From: Anaerolineae bacterium
GTDB taxonomy: Bacteria; Chloroflexota; Anaerolineae; 4572-78; J111
NCBI GenBank assembly: GCA_023382535.1
Contig: JAHDWA010000049.1
Span: 15,892-79,891, forward strand
DNA length: 64,000 nt
Direction of reading: 5' to 3'
The notes under the pieces are model-generated. The model was given only the letters and a program-made list of their open reading frames with translations, was not told the DNA's origin and searched no databases. The translations under genes and the position numbers were made by a program. The stretch's first letter is position 1, and each line of letters starts with the position of its first letter. Of the stretch, positions 8,392-16,600 are shown one piece after another.

Positions 8392-9057
8392 ATGTCTGTT
8401 AGGCGCTGGAAAGAGGTCGAACCGATCATCACCGCGCTTTTGAAGGATGAAATACCGGCGGGTTCTGAAAGAACTCGCCGGTATGATCCGGAGGACCTGC
8501 GGACCTGGTGGAACAATGCCCAAATCAGGCTGTCCACCATGAAGCCGCTGCACAAGCACCTGGTCTATACCGCCGACGACAACAAAAGCGGGACCGCCGA
8601 GGTGCAGGTCAGCCTGCCGGAAGATTTCTATCGCCCGCGCGTGGTGGCGCTGCCCAACAAGCAGCAGCTCCCCCGCCTGGGGATCGAGGCCAAGTTCTAC
8701 GATCCGCAAGCCCAGGGCTACGCCATCTACGAGGGCAAGCTGCTCCTGCTGGGCGGCCTCAACCCTCCAGCCTGGCTCATGGCTTACGACGCCTACTACC
8801 CGGCCATCAAGAGCAATGACTCCAGGGTGGAGATCCCGGTCTGGGCCGATGAAGCCTGCGCCATCTACGCCGCGATGCAGGCCATCACCCGCGAAATGGC
8901 CGCCGATGCCAGGTATCGAAAGTTCATCGGCAAACAGGACGCCGGCAACCCGCAGCAATCGCCGTTCCTTCCGGTCGCTAAATGGCTGGAGGAACGCTTT
9001 AACGCCATCGTCGCCATGCACTCGGATGATGACGTGGACTTCCGCAAATCCCACTAG
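8392..9057 (+). CDS. head-tail adaptor protein (gp6-like)
   Basis: A 221-residue protein with an ideal AGGAGG site, 25 bases after the capsid stop. Helical N-terminus (RRYDPEDLRTWWNNAQIRLSTM), a beta-rich centre that includes a loop (KSGTAEVQVSLPEDFY), and a C-terminal helical pair (ACAIYAAMQAITREMAADARYR) match phage head-tail adaptors that bind the portal exit. The position between capsid and tail-completion genes supports this. The call depends on order more than on motifs. Confidence 0.5.
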   Translation: MSVRRWKEVEPIITALLKDEIPAGSERTRRYDPEDLRTWWNNAQIRLSTMKPLHKHLVYTADDNKSGTAEVQVSLPEDFYRPRVVALPNKQQLPRLGIEAKFYDPQAQGYAIYEGKLLLLGGLNPPAWLMAYDAYYPAIKSNDSRVEIPVWADEACAIYAAMQAITREMAADARYRKFIGKQDAGNPQQSPFLPVAKWLEERFNAIVAMHSDDDVDFRKSH

Positions 9058-9066
9058 GGGGACGAT

Positions 9067-9639
9067 GTGAATAATCTCAGCATCAACTTGATGCAAACCG
9101 TCGTGGACATCATCAACGAGCAGCAGCAGGGGCTGAAGAAAACCGACCCGACCCGCTTACGCCTGGTCGAGATTGGCCCCAAGAGCGAGGAGTTCGCCGA
9201 CAGCGGCTTATCGTGCTACGTGGTGCCAAATGATCCCGACGATCCGGACGGCTGGTGTGATGAAGAAATCACCGCGCCGGGCCGGCAATATAACGCCTAC
9301 TCCGACAAGAGTATGTTGGAGCTGGGCGGCGGCCACTACATCAATCTACGGTTCACGATCTTCTTCACCCTGTTCTACAACGACCTGGGCATCAACCGCA
9401 AGAAGGCGTTTGAATCGAGCCGGATTATGCTTGACCGGATTCAGCGAGCCATCTTCGAGGCCGGCCTGGTCCCCAACGGCCCCTTTGGCAAACTGCAACG
9501 GGGCGACGACCACGGCATGCACCTGGTGCGCTCGATGAACGCGGTCAAGAAGCGCCGGCTGATCCCCTCCGGTAGCGAGGATGAAACCTTTTACCGGGGC
9601 AAGATGTGGCTGCAATTTGAAGCCTATATGGAGGGCTAA
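9067..9639 (+). CDS. tail completion / head-tail joining protein
   Basis: A 190-residue protein that starts at GTG 9067, six bases after AGGGG; an overlapping ATG at 9065 is out of frame and closes at once. The N-terminal helix (INLMQTVVDIINEQQQGL) and later strands (YINLRFTIFFTLFYND, MWLQFEAYMEG) are typical of tail terminator or neck proteins of siphovirus modules. It is directly followed (next base) by the glycosyltransferase-like gene. No named family is recognised, and the role is inferred from position. Confidence 0.5.
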   Translation: MNNLSINLMQTVVDIINEQQQGLKKTDPTRLRLVEIGPKSEEFADSGLSCYVVPNDPDDPDGWCDEEITAPGRQYNAYSDKSMLELGGGHYINLRFTIFFTLFYNDLGINRKKAFESSRIMLDRIQRAIFEAGLVPNGPFGKLQRGDDHGMHLVRSMNAVKKRRLIPSGSEDETFYRGKMWLQFEAYMEG

Positions 9640-10509
9640 ATGGAATCCTATTTCCGGGCCTTGCTCTACCAACAACTAAAAGAGCGTCAGGTCGCCTATA
9701 ACCCAATCGAACCCGAACCCTTTGACCTGGTGGATTTGACCCGCGACGTGACCAACTCGACCCGCATCTACCACGAGCGGACGGCGTGTGTCCGCGAGGC
9801 CCTGGCCGGGGCGTCCCTGATCGTCGCCGACAGCCAGGCGCTGGCCAACGCGGTCCAGCAGGTTTTGCCCAGGGCGGTTGTCGTCTCCCTGCCCTTCGGC
9901 CCGTTTTACGCGGCCCAGATCGAGCCGAACCCGGTTCCGGTCGTCGGTTTACTCAATCACACCGGCGAGATGGAGCAAAACAACCATTACGCCCTGAAGC
10001 TGCTCAAAAGCCTGAAGCAAGAGCTTTTGGTCTACGGCCAGGAACTGCCCGGCATCGAGGGCGAGGTCGAAGGCTCAGGCGATTTCAGTACGTTTGCTGC
10101 CAGGTGCGATATCCTGTTATTACCCAGCCTGCCCGGCGTGATCAATTCGACGACGCTGCCGCTGACCCTCATGGCCAGCAAAACGGCCATTCTGGCTCAC
10201 AGCGTGCCCGGCTACGGCCAACTGTCTGCCGCGACCGGGGTGCAGCTTTTGCCCCACGACGCCAAAGCCTGGCGCTCGCTGCTCGCGGGCCTGCTCGACC
10301 AACCGGCCAAGCTCAAGGTGATGCAGGAGCGCAACCAGGCTTACGCGGTGCGCCAGAACCGGGCCAGTTATGCCCACCTGGCCCAACTGGCCGGCCAATT
10401 CGTCACCGCGCCGCTGCCCCCCAGGGGAGATTGCGGCTGTTCCAAAAAGTTGAAGGCGGCCCCCACCCAACCCGATCAAGATCAACCCATTATCGAAAAG
10501 GAGTCATAA
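9640..10509 (+). CDS. glycosyltransferase-like (GT-B C-domain) protein in the tail operon
   Basis: A 289-residue protein beginning at the base after the previous stop. The order is characteristic of group 1 / GT-B glycosyltransferases. A donor-domain entry VVGLLNHTGEMEQNNHYALKLLKSL is followed by a fold like FSTFAARCDILLLPSLPGVINSTTLPLTLMASKTAILAHSVPGY. The last part gives the usual closing helices (AWRSLLAGLLDQPAKLKVMQERNQAYA). It ends with a short Cys motif (CGCSKK). A glycosyltransferase between neck and tail-tube genes suggests virion protein glycosylation. The usual EX7E motif is not clear, so activity is uncertain. Confidence 0.55.
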   Translation: MESYFRALLYQQLKERQVAYNPIEPEPFDLVDLTRDVTNSTRIYHERTACVREALAGASLIVADSQALANAVQQVLPRAVVVSLPFGPFYAAQIEPNPVPVVGLLNHTGEMEQNNHYALKLLKSLKQELLVYGQELPGIEGEVEGSGDFSTFAARCDILLLPSLPGVINSTTLPLTLMASKTAILAHSVPGYGQLSAATGVQLLPHDAKAWRSLLAGLLDQPAKLKVMQERNQAYAVRQNRASYAHLAQLAGQFVTAPLPPRGDCGCSKKLKAAPTQPDQDQPIIEKES

Positions 10510-10512
10510 ACT

Positions 10513-11625
10513 ATGAGCATCACGTCTCAGGGCGGGATTTTCGGTCTCGCCTTCCAAATCAACGGTCTCAAGGGCGCGGCGGCCGCCGCCTCCTGGTACC
10601 GCTATAAAACCCTGGCGGCCAATCTCGGCCCCATCGTCAACGAACAGATGAGCCGGCCTGAAATGGGCGGCAATAACAACCCGACCGGGCTGTACCTGTC
10701 CAGCGCCGGTTTCGGCGGCTCGGTCAGCCTGCAACCCCGCTTAGAAGGTGACTTCGGCTGGATACTGCTGGCGGCCACCGGCGGCGCGGCCGTCGTGGCG
10801 GACACCCCCGGCACCGGCGTCAACCGGCACACCTTCAGCCAGGCTTTGGCGGCGGCCGGCGGCTCGCGCTTCCTGCCCTTCCTGCGCGCCCGGCGCTTGA
10901 TCCCCGGCCTGACCCCCGGCGCTGCCGTGGGTGAGGAAGGCATTGATTGTGTCATCAACGCCCTGAGCTTCTCCCTGGCCCCCGGCCAGCTGGTCCAGGC
11001 CGAACTGGCCCTGATCGGCCGCGAACCTCGTTTGACCACGACCGGCTCACCGGCCAGCGGTTGGACCTGGGCTGACGTGGCCGAGGATTTTGACAGCGTG
11101 CCGATGCCGATGAAGGCCGGCGGGCTGACCATCGCCGACCTGAACAGCAACAACCCGCTGCCGCTCACTTCCTGCCGGGTCACGCTGCAAAACAATACCA
11201 CCTCCCCCGACGAGGAAGCGGTCATCAACAGCTACTTCGCCGAGGATTTCACCCCCAAGATGCGGACGCTGACCTTCGAGGCCACCTACAAGTGGAAAGA
11301 CGCCGAACTGTACCGCTACGCCTACAACGGCGGCGACCTGACCAGCGCGGTCATTAACCCCTGCCTGTCCTACAAGAACACCGTTTTGACCGTCGAATCG
11401 CCCTGCGATATTGACCCCGGCACGATTGACTTCCCCTGGAAGCTCCAGGTCGTCGCGCCCAAGGTCCGCTGGCGCATGCAAGGCCCGCCCCAGTTGGCCG
11501 GCGATGAGATCATCCAGCTTGGCCTCGTTGGCACGGCCATCGAAGCCGACAGCGGCGATCCGGAAGATTACTTCCAGTTCATCCTGGACAACGAAGTGGC
11601 CGCTTATGCGATCCCGGCTGCTTAA
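10513..11625 (+). CDS. tail tube (major tail) protein
   Basis: A 370-residue protein with a strong AAGGAG site. It is beta-rich with many Gly, Ala and Thr residues and repeated strand patterns (GGSVSLQPRLEGDFGWILLAATGG, ALSFSLAPGQLVQAELALIGREPRL), as in siphovirus tail tube proteins. It directly precedes the tail chaperone pair and the tape-measure gene, the invariant siphovirus order. At 370 residues it is longer than the usual 150-250, so it may carry an extra surface domain. Confidence 0.65.
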   Translation: MSITSQGGIFGLAFQINGLKGAAAAASWYRYKTLAANLGPIVNEQMSRPEMGGNNNPTGLYLSSAGFGGSVSLQPRLEGDFGWILLAATGGAAVVADTPGTGVNRHTFSQALAAAGGSRFLPFLRARRLIPGLTPGAAVGEEGIDCVINALSFSLAPGQLVQAELALIGREPRLTTTGSPASGWTWADVAEDFDSVPMPMKAGGLTIADLNSNNPLPLTSCRVTLQNNTTSPDEEAVINSYFAEDFTPKMRTLTFEATYKWKDAELYRYAYNGGDLTSAVINPCLSYKNTVLTVESPCDIDPGTIDFPWKLQVVAPKVRWRMQGPPQLAGDEIIQLGLVGTAIEADSGDPEDYFQFILDNEVAAYAIPAA

Positions 11626-11746
11626 GGGCCTGGTGTGGCTGATTAAGTTCTACCACCGGATTTACATCAACCTCTGGCTGCGCCGGCGCGGGTACGCGCC
11701 GGTGCCAGCCGGCGAGTACATCCGGGCGGTCAAAAAAGAGCTTTAG
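11606..11746 (+). CDS. small basic hydrophobic protein
   Basis: A 46-residue frame starting inside the tail-tube gene and ending at TAG 11744-11746. The sequence is a basic amphipathic or membrane helix (GLVWLIKFYHRIYINLWLRRRG) with a short tail. The overlap with the upstream gene would allow translational coupling. It is too short to judge and matches nothing I recognise. Confidence 0.35.
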   Translation: MRSRLLKGLVWLIKFYHRIYINLWLRRRGYAPVPAGEYIRAVKKEL

Positions 11747-11769
11747 CTTTTCCCCAATTGGGGAAAAGC
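11746..11769. repeat. 24-bp perfect palindrome, dispersed repeat copy
   Basis: The core TTTTCCCCAATTGGGGAAAA is flanked by GC and GC, giving a 24-base perfect palindrome just after the small gene stop. Other intergenic copies lie at 24396-24417, 30248-30263 and 34988-35006. Confidence 0.85.
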
Positions 11770-11809
11770 AATAAGTCCTTAATTTTCAAACCCTTTAGTG
11801 ATTTGATGG

Positions 11810-11845
11810 AGGGCGATAGGGATTTCCTGTCGCCCTTTGATTTTC
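11810..11845 (+). terminator. hairpin with U-rich tail before the tail chaperone gene
   Basis: AGGGCGA (11810-11816) pairs with TCGCCCT (11830-11836), extended by A18-T28, G19-C27 and G20-C26. The tail TTGATTTTC follows. It may terminate or attenuate transcription between tail tube and chaperone genes. Confidence 0.6.
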
Positions 11846-11867
11846 AAACCACGAAAGGATTTGAGTA

Positions 11868-12362
11868 ATGCCCAAGTTAATCACCCCGACCGAAAAAGAG
11901 TTCAGCCTGACCGTAGACTCGCGTTATGCTGAGCGCCAGGTCACCCCCGACGATCCCATCGTCGTCAAGTTCAAACAGGCCACCGAGTCCACCAATCTGC
12001 GCCGGCAGGAGTACCTGGCCCGGCCCATCAAGCGAATGTGGGAAAAAGACAACGACGGCGGCGACCAGTACCGCGAGGAATTTCAACTGACTTCCTTCGG
12101 CAAGCGTATGGCCGTGGACGTGTTTTTGACGATGACAAGCTGCAACATCACCGACGAGGCCGGCAAGGCCATCTTTACCGGCAAAGAGCAGACCTTCGAG
12201 GCGTTCCTGGCCAAGTGGGGCCGGCTCTGGTCCGAGTGGGCCGAGACGATCTACGGCGCGTGTCTGCAAGTCAACCCCGCCTGGGGCTTTGGCGTTCCCG
12301 ACGAAAATGAGGACGACGAGGCGCTGACGTTGGGGGAAGAAGATGCCGGCGTGGCGGTTTAA
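11868..12362 (+). CDS. tail assembly chaperone, short form (gpG-like)
   Basis: A 164-residue protein after AAAGGA. It sits exactly between tail-tube and tape-measure genes, where siphoviruses encode the chaperone that wraps the tape measure. Its C-terminus is acidic (ENEDDEALTLGEEDAG) and ends with TAA 12360-12362. A second frame, shifted by -1, is open from 12311 to 12673 and has no good start codon, as in gpG/gpGT frameshift pairs. A run GGGGGAAGAAG just before the stop is a plausible slip site. The family assignment is by position and frameshift layout. Confidence 0.65.
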   Translation: MPKLITPTEKEFSLTVDSRYAERQVTPDDPIVVKFKQATESTNLRRQEYLARPIKRMWEKDNDGGDQYREEFQLTSFGKRMAVDVFLTMTSCNITDEAGKAIFTGKEQTFEAFLAKWGRLWSEWAETIYGACLQVNPAWGFGVPDENEDDEALTLGEEDAGVAV

Positions 12363-12673
12363 CGATCCACGCGGAATTTAACCAACAACTGAGAGAATTT
12401 CGGGACCAGGTAAAGGCCCTGGAGCGCACCACCGATCCGGAGGTGCGCCGGGGCCTGCCGGTCCCCTATGAAATGGTGCTGTACTACGAGTGCGAGCGGC
12501 GTCAGTCCCTGCCCTTCCGGGGCGCTCTGATGGACCAGCCGCACATTCTCCTGATGTGCTTCCGGATCATCGAGGATGAGGCGAGCCAGGCCGAAGCCGA
12601 GCGGCGCAAGCTGGCCGAGATCAACCGCCAGGCGCAGGAAGCGTTCGCCAAGGCCAACACAGCCCAGAGCTGA
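12311..12673 (+). CDS. -1 frameshift extension of the tail chaperone (gpT-like part)
   Basis: Open frame in the -1 phase relative to the chaperone gene, bounded upstream by a TGA at 12308-12310. It encodes about 105 residues of plausible protein (HAEFNQQLREFRDQVKALE ... ECERRQSLPFRGALM ... helical AEAERRKLAEINRQAQEAF). No in-frame ATG with a ribosome site leads it; the first possible start, GTG 12443, falls inside the conserved-looking segment. Translation therefore most likely enters by -1 slippage near GGGGGAAG (about 12331-12338), making a long gpGT-type protein that recruits tail tube subunits to the tape measure. Confidence 0.6.
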   Translation, partial: GRRGADVGGRRCRRGGLTIHAEFNQQLREFRDQVKALERTTDPEVRRGLPVPYEMVLYYECERRQSLPFRGALMDQPHILLMCFRIIEDEASQAEAERRKLAEINRQAQEAFAKANTAQS

Positions 12674-12978
12674 AAATCGAGATAGAGCCGGGTCCACTCG
12701 CCGACCGGGATATGCAGATCTACCCGTTTTCCCAGCCAGGGATAGTCAGGGTGGGTGCGGTGGCGAAACTGGTGGACCCAGCGCCACTTATAGGTGTTAC
12801 GGTCCTGGGTGAAATAGGTCCCCATATACTGCCACACTTCGCCCGAACGCGGGTGCAGGGCATCCGGCCCGCCGGGCAGGCTCTGCCAGGCCCGTTCCAG
12901 GTCTGGATACTCGGGCAGGAAAAACTGGCCGGGAATGAACGAGTACGGTGAGATATGAAACTGATGCGGACTACTCAT
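12502..12978 (-). CDS. leftward small gene overlapping the chaperone extension antisense
   Basis: A 158-residue frame with a strong ribosome site (AGGAGACAACC-ATG at 12978). The first 101 residues are protein-like and rich in Trp, His and Tyr (GEVWQYMGTYFTQDRN, YKWRWVHQFRHRTHPDYPWL, VDLHIPVGEWTRLYLDFQ). After about 12675 the frame runs antisense to the chaperone extension and becomes low quality. The natural C-terminus may have been lost, or the tail may be tolerated read-through. No family recognised. It is divergent from the gene at 12990 and probably an accessory gene inserted in the tail module. Confidence 0.55.
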   Translation of the reverse strand: MSSPHQFHISPYSFIPGQFFLPEYPDLERAWQSLPGGPDALHPRSGEVWQYMGTYFTQDRNTYKWRWVHQFRHRTHPDYPWLGKRVDLHIPVGEWTRLYLDFQLWAVLALANASCAWRLISASLRRSASAWLASSSMIRKHIRRMCGWSIRAPRKGRD

Positions 12979-12989
12979 GGTTGTCTCCT

Positions 12990-13262
12990 ATGGATAATAA
13001 GATTTTGATGGTCGTGGTCCTCCTGTTGGCCCTGACCAACCTTTACACGGTCTACCTGGCGCTGCGAACCGGCCGCCGGCTGGACCAGCAAAAAATCGTC
13101 GAGTTTTATCGCGGCTTCTATGCCGCCCGGCTGCTGCTGCAACCGGGCCGGCCCAACTACTGCCGCGCGGTCACCTGGATCGCCCTGAAGGACCAGGTTT
13201 ACCAGGTGGATATCCCCGGCTGGCGCTGGCCGCTGCCAAGAGCCTATAAGCCCAGGCATTAA
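12990..13262 (+). CDS. small membrane-anchored protein
   Basis: A 90-residue protein. I take ATG 12990 because the sequence from here begins with an N-terminal membrane helix (KILMVVVLLLALTNLYTVYLAL). The cytoplasmic or exposed part is short, basic and Tyr/Arg-rich (GRRLDQQKIVEFYRGFYAARLL) and ends with WPLPRAYKPRH. No ribosome site is obvious. It starts 11 bases from the divergent gene at 12978, so both may share a control region. It could be a lysis accessory or superinfection-exclusion protein; this is a guess from size and topology. Confidence 0.5.
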   Translation: MDNKILMVVVLLLALTNLYTVYLALRTGRRLDQQKIVEFYRGFYAARLLLQPGRPNYCRAVTWIALKDQVYQVDIPGWRWPLPRAYKPRH

Positions 13263-13266
13263 AAAA

Positions 13267-13296
13267 GCCCTCCGGCAGCCGGAGGGCTTTTTATAT
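13267..13296 (+). terminator. strong rho-independent terminator
   Basis: GCCCTCCGG-CAG-CCGGAGGGC (13267-13287) is a nine-base-pair perfect stem followed by TTTTTAT. It ends the small membrane gene and, with A residues on the other side, may also act leftward for the gene ending at 13347. Confidence 0.9.
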
Positions 13297-13346
13297 TTTT
13301 GGGGTGTAAAAACGTGGCCTTTCAGCCATTTTTGTGGTTTGCTGGA

Positions 13347-13649
13347 TTAAGGCCAGGAGTCGTCGTCCTCGTCGTAGAGAGACCAGTCCGACTCCTCGTC
13401 CGAATCCGAACTCGGACCCGGGGCATCTTCCCACTCAAGCGGGAGTTCCAGCCGGATGCTGTGATCGAGGATTTGGTCCACCTGGTGCCAGCCGAAGATG
13501 GACTCCACATCGCCGGCTTCATTTTCGACGAGGTAAGCGTCATCGCCCGTGATCACCAGTTTGCCGGTGACGGCTCCCTCGCGCACGGCCGGGTCATCCA
13601 CCGTGACCTGCTGGCCCACGAGTGCTTTGAGTTGAGCGCGAATGTCCAT
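13347..13649 (-). CDS. small acidic-tail protein
   Basis: A 100-residue protein from ATG 13649 with AAAGGA upstream; the longer frame above it reads into the tape-measure start region. Residues 1-75 (MDIRAQLKALVGQQVTVDD ... GKLVITGDDAYLVENEAGDVESIFGWHQVDQILD) look like a small beta-barrel domain. The last 25 residues are almost all Asp, Glu and Ser (SDSDEESDWSLYDEDDDSW), a DNA-mimic or protein-binding tail. It is divergent from the giant gene, sharing a 50-base control region. The function is unknown; an acidic inhibitor role would be an inference. Confidence 0.55.
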   Translation of the reverse strand: MDIRAQLKALVGQQVTVDDPAVREGAVTGKLVITGDDAYLVENEAGDVESIFGWHQVDQILDHSIRLELPLEWEDAPGPSSDSDEESDWSLYDEDDDSWP

Positions 13650-13699
13650 AGGTAGGTTTCCTTTCGTTTGAATTTTACCTCTTTTTCGAGGATTTAGAT

Positions 13700-16600
13700 A
13701 TGCCAAGAATAAAAAACTGGAATGATTGGGAAGAAGAAGAAGAAGCGCCGCGCACCCCTTTGGGTGTCACCAGGGGCGTCCGGCGTGGCTGGGATGACGA
13801 CGCTTCGGAGTACCCGAAGGGGTATGAGGAGCGAGGTTTCTCCCGCCAGGACAAAAAACGCAAGCGGGTAAAATCTCCGCTGCCGGACTTGCCGGCCGTC
13901 CCAGCGCCAGCCGCTGCCCCGGCGGTTACGCCGCCGGCCGCTGCTTTTCCCAAGCCACCGGAGCCGCCGCGGGTGACGATCAACCGCCGCCAGATGGGCG
14001 GCTTGCTCAACGCTCAGGCCGCGCCTGGAGCCGCGCAGGAGCTGACCCCCTTACAGATGGCCCGCGCCTACGAGCGCAGCGGCAACAGTCCCCGCCAGAT
14101 TCACCAGCTTATTAAATCCGGCGTTCCTTTGCCGCGCCTGGCCGGCGCGCTGGGGATGAATCCGGAGACAGTCCGCGGCATCTACCAGCGGGAGGAAGCG
14201 GTCCGCCTCCAGCGCCAGGGCTTGAGTTTTCCCCAAATTGGGGAAAAGATGGGCATCTCCGAGGCTGAGGCCCGCATGACCTTCGCCCGCGGCCACGTCC
14301 AGCGGCACGGTTCCAACCCGGCCGTGCAGTATGGTCGCACCCCTTCGGGTACTCCCAAGGGTCGCAAAGCCGGGACGCCCTTCCCGACCGGCGTCTTTGA
14401 GCAGCCGTCCTATCTGAGCGAGGCCAACCGCGACAGCGCCTCGATCAACAATATTTTGGACAATCTGCGCGGCCAGCTCGGGCCGCAGGGTTTCCAGGTG
14501 GAAGCGACCTTTGAAGCCGACCCGCTCGGCGGGCGGCACGTGGTCAGGGTCAAGCAGGGCAATGAATATGTCGGCCAGCCCTTCCGGCTGACGGCCACCC
14601 CCAGCGGCGTCCCCCTGATCAGCAAAACCGGCAAATCGGCCGGCGGCTACCGCCTGACCTTCCAGGGCCGGAATATGCCGCTCTATCAGCGTTTGGGCCA
14701 GGCGGTGCTGGAAATGGCCGCCAACCACCAGGCCAAAAAGTCCAGCCGGGGCAGCGACGAGTTTGCCCCGCCGAGCTACGACGAACCCCCGCCCAGCTTC
14801 GACGATCCCGGCATTGATATGCTCGGCGACGATGAAGGCTATGTGCCGGTGATGCCGGAGTGGATGAAGGAGCAGCCGGGCGAGAGTGTGCCAACCGGGC
14901 CGGTGGGCAACGCCAAAGGCAGGCTCAACGTTCTGGACATCCTGGAAGTCGCCGAGAAGAAAAATAAACCGCTCTGGCGGCAGATCAACGCCGGCGATTA
15001 TTTACGCATGAGCCGGGCCGGCCAGTTCCGCGAGGAAAATTCCGAGGGCACCATCAAGAATCCAAACGGCCAGTGGGACTATCCCGAAGGATTGGACAAA
15101 GGCTTTTACGAGCCAGCCGAGGATCGCTATCTACGGCGGGAGGAAGCGCGGCACCTGACCCCCGTCGTCAGCAAAGGCACCGTCTACCCGCTCGAAGCGC
15201 GCAACTTCATCGCCGGCAACATCCACGGCCGGGAGACTTCGCCCGGCGGGGTCGAGATTGACTACCAGTGGGGCAGCCAGAAGGGCCAGGGCAAGCAGAT
15301 GAAGCGGGATGAGCTGTCTCTGACCCGCAAATACTGGCACGCCGGGCCGGCCCTGGGCGTGGCCTATCCCGAAACGCCGCAGCACATTTTAGGCCAGCGC
15401 GCGACCGAGCCGGAAATGGCCCACATCGCCAAGGCGTTTATCCTGGACCGGGGTGGGATCATCCCCGAAGGCCAGATGTGGAAAGACACCAACTATGCCC
15501 CCTGGGTCTTTGGCTCGTTCGAGCAGAATCCGGAAAAGTTTGAACTACGCTTCGACCCCAACTATTCGGAGCCGGAAGTATTGAAGGCGGCCGGGCTGCT
15601 CGGTCCGGACGGCAAATTCAGGCCGAGGATGCTCAGGCAGGGCAGCGGCAAAGTGGCCGCGCCTAACGGCTTCAAAAAGGACGTGCTGCGCAATAACGAG
15701 GCCGGGGTCATCAACGGCTACGAGATCGCCGACTCGATGAACGAACGGGGCGACCCGATCAAGGTTCTCAGGCTCAAAGGTTACTTCGGCAACCGGGCCA
15801 ACGTCGTCTCGGCGATGAAGCTGGAAGGCTGGAAGAACCTGGCCCAAGACAAGCATATCCGCAAGGACATGGGCCTGGATTACGACCTGATCATGGCCAA
15901 ACCGTCCGATCCGGTCGTGGCCAATATCTCGATGCTCAACGCTCTACCCCGCCAGGAATTTGAAGGCTTGTGGCGCGAGGTTCACGGCGACCGGCCCGCG
16001 CCGACGCGGACCAGCTCAATGGCCGATGTCGAGGCCCTGGCCAAAGTGTGGCAGCTCTACCAGGAGCGCAACCGCCGCACCGAAATCCTGCCGGGCCGGG
16101 TCTTTGATAAGGACACCCTGGACAACTACCTCCAGGCCGGGATCATCAAGGATGGCAAGTATGAGGAAGTGCCGCCGCTGTTTGAGGGCGCGGAAACGAT
16201 GTACAAGGCTGACCTGATCGCCACCGGCTACATGGCCCCCGTTCGCGCCCGCTACATCACCGACGTGACCAAGCTGGGCCGAGGCAATTTATCCAACGAA
16301 ATCCTGCGCTCGGTTGAGTTCAACCACGCCGGCCTGGGCGAGCATTTGCGCGACCTGGGCTACCAGGGCCGTGACATCTACAACACCCTCTACGAAATGC
16401 ACCGGCTCAACACCCGGCCCGGCTGGAGCGAGCACGGTTCGCCGGTGGTGGATTTGCTGGGCGACCTGACCGGGAATAAGGATGTCGTCATGGCCACCCA
16501 GGTCCTGTACCAGCAGCACCTGGCCGAACTTTTACCGGCCTCAATGCAGGGCATGGCCGAGCAGGATTACAGCGACGAGCAGCTCAAAACCTTCAAGAAG

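Noticed and set aside
7057..9096. Long leftward frame opposite the capsid and adaptor genes
   Set aside because: It is the codon-bias shadow of well supported rightward genes, with no ribosome site and low-complexity Gly/Val/Asp protein.
12712..12951. Rightward 79-residue frame
   Set aside because: It is opposite the better supported leftward gene with AGGAG and has no ribosome site.
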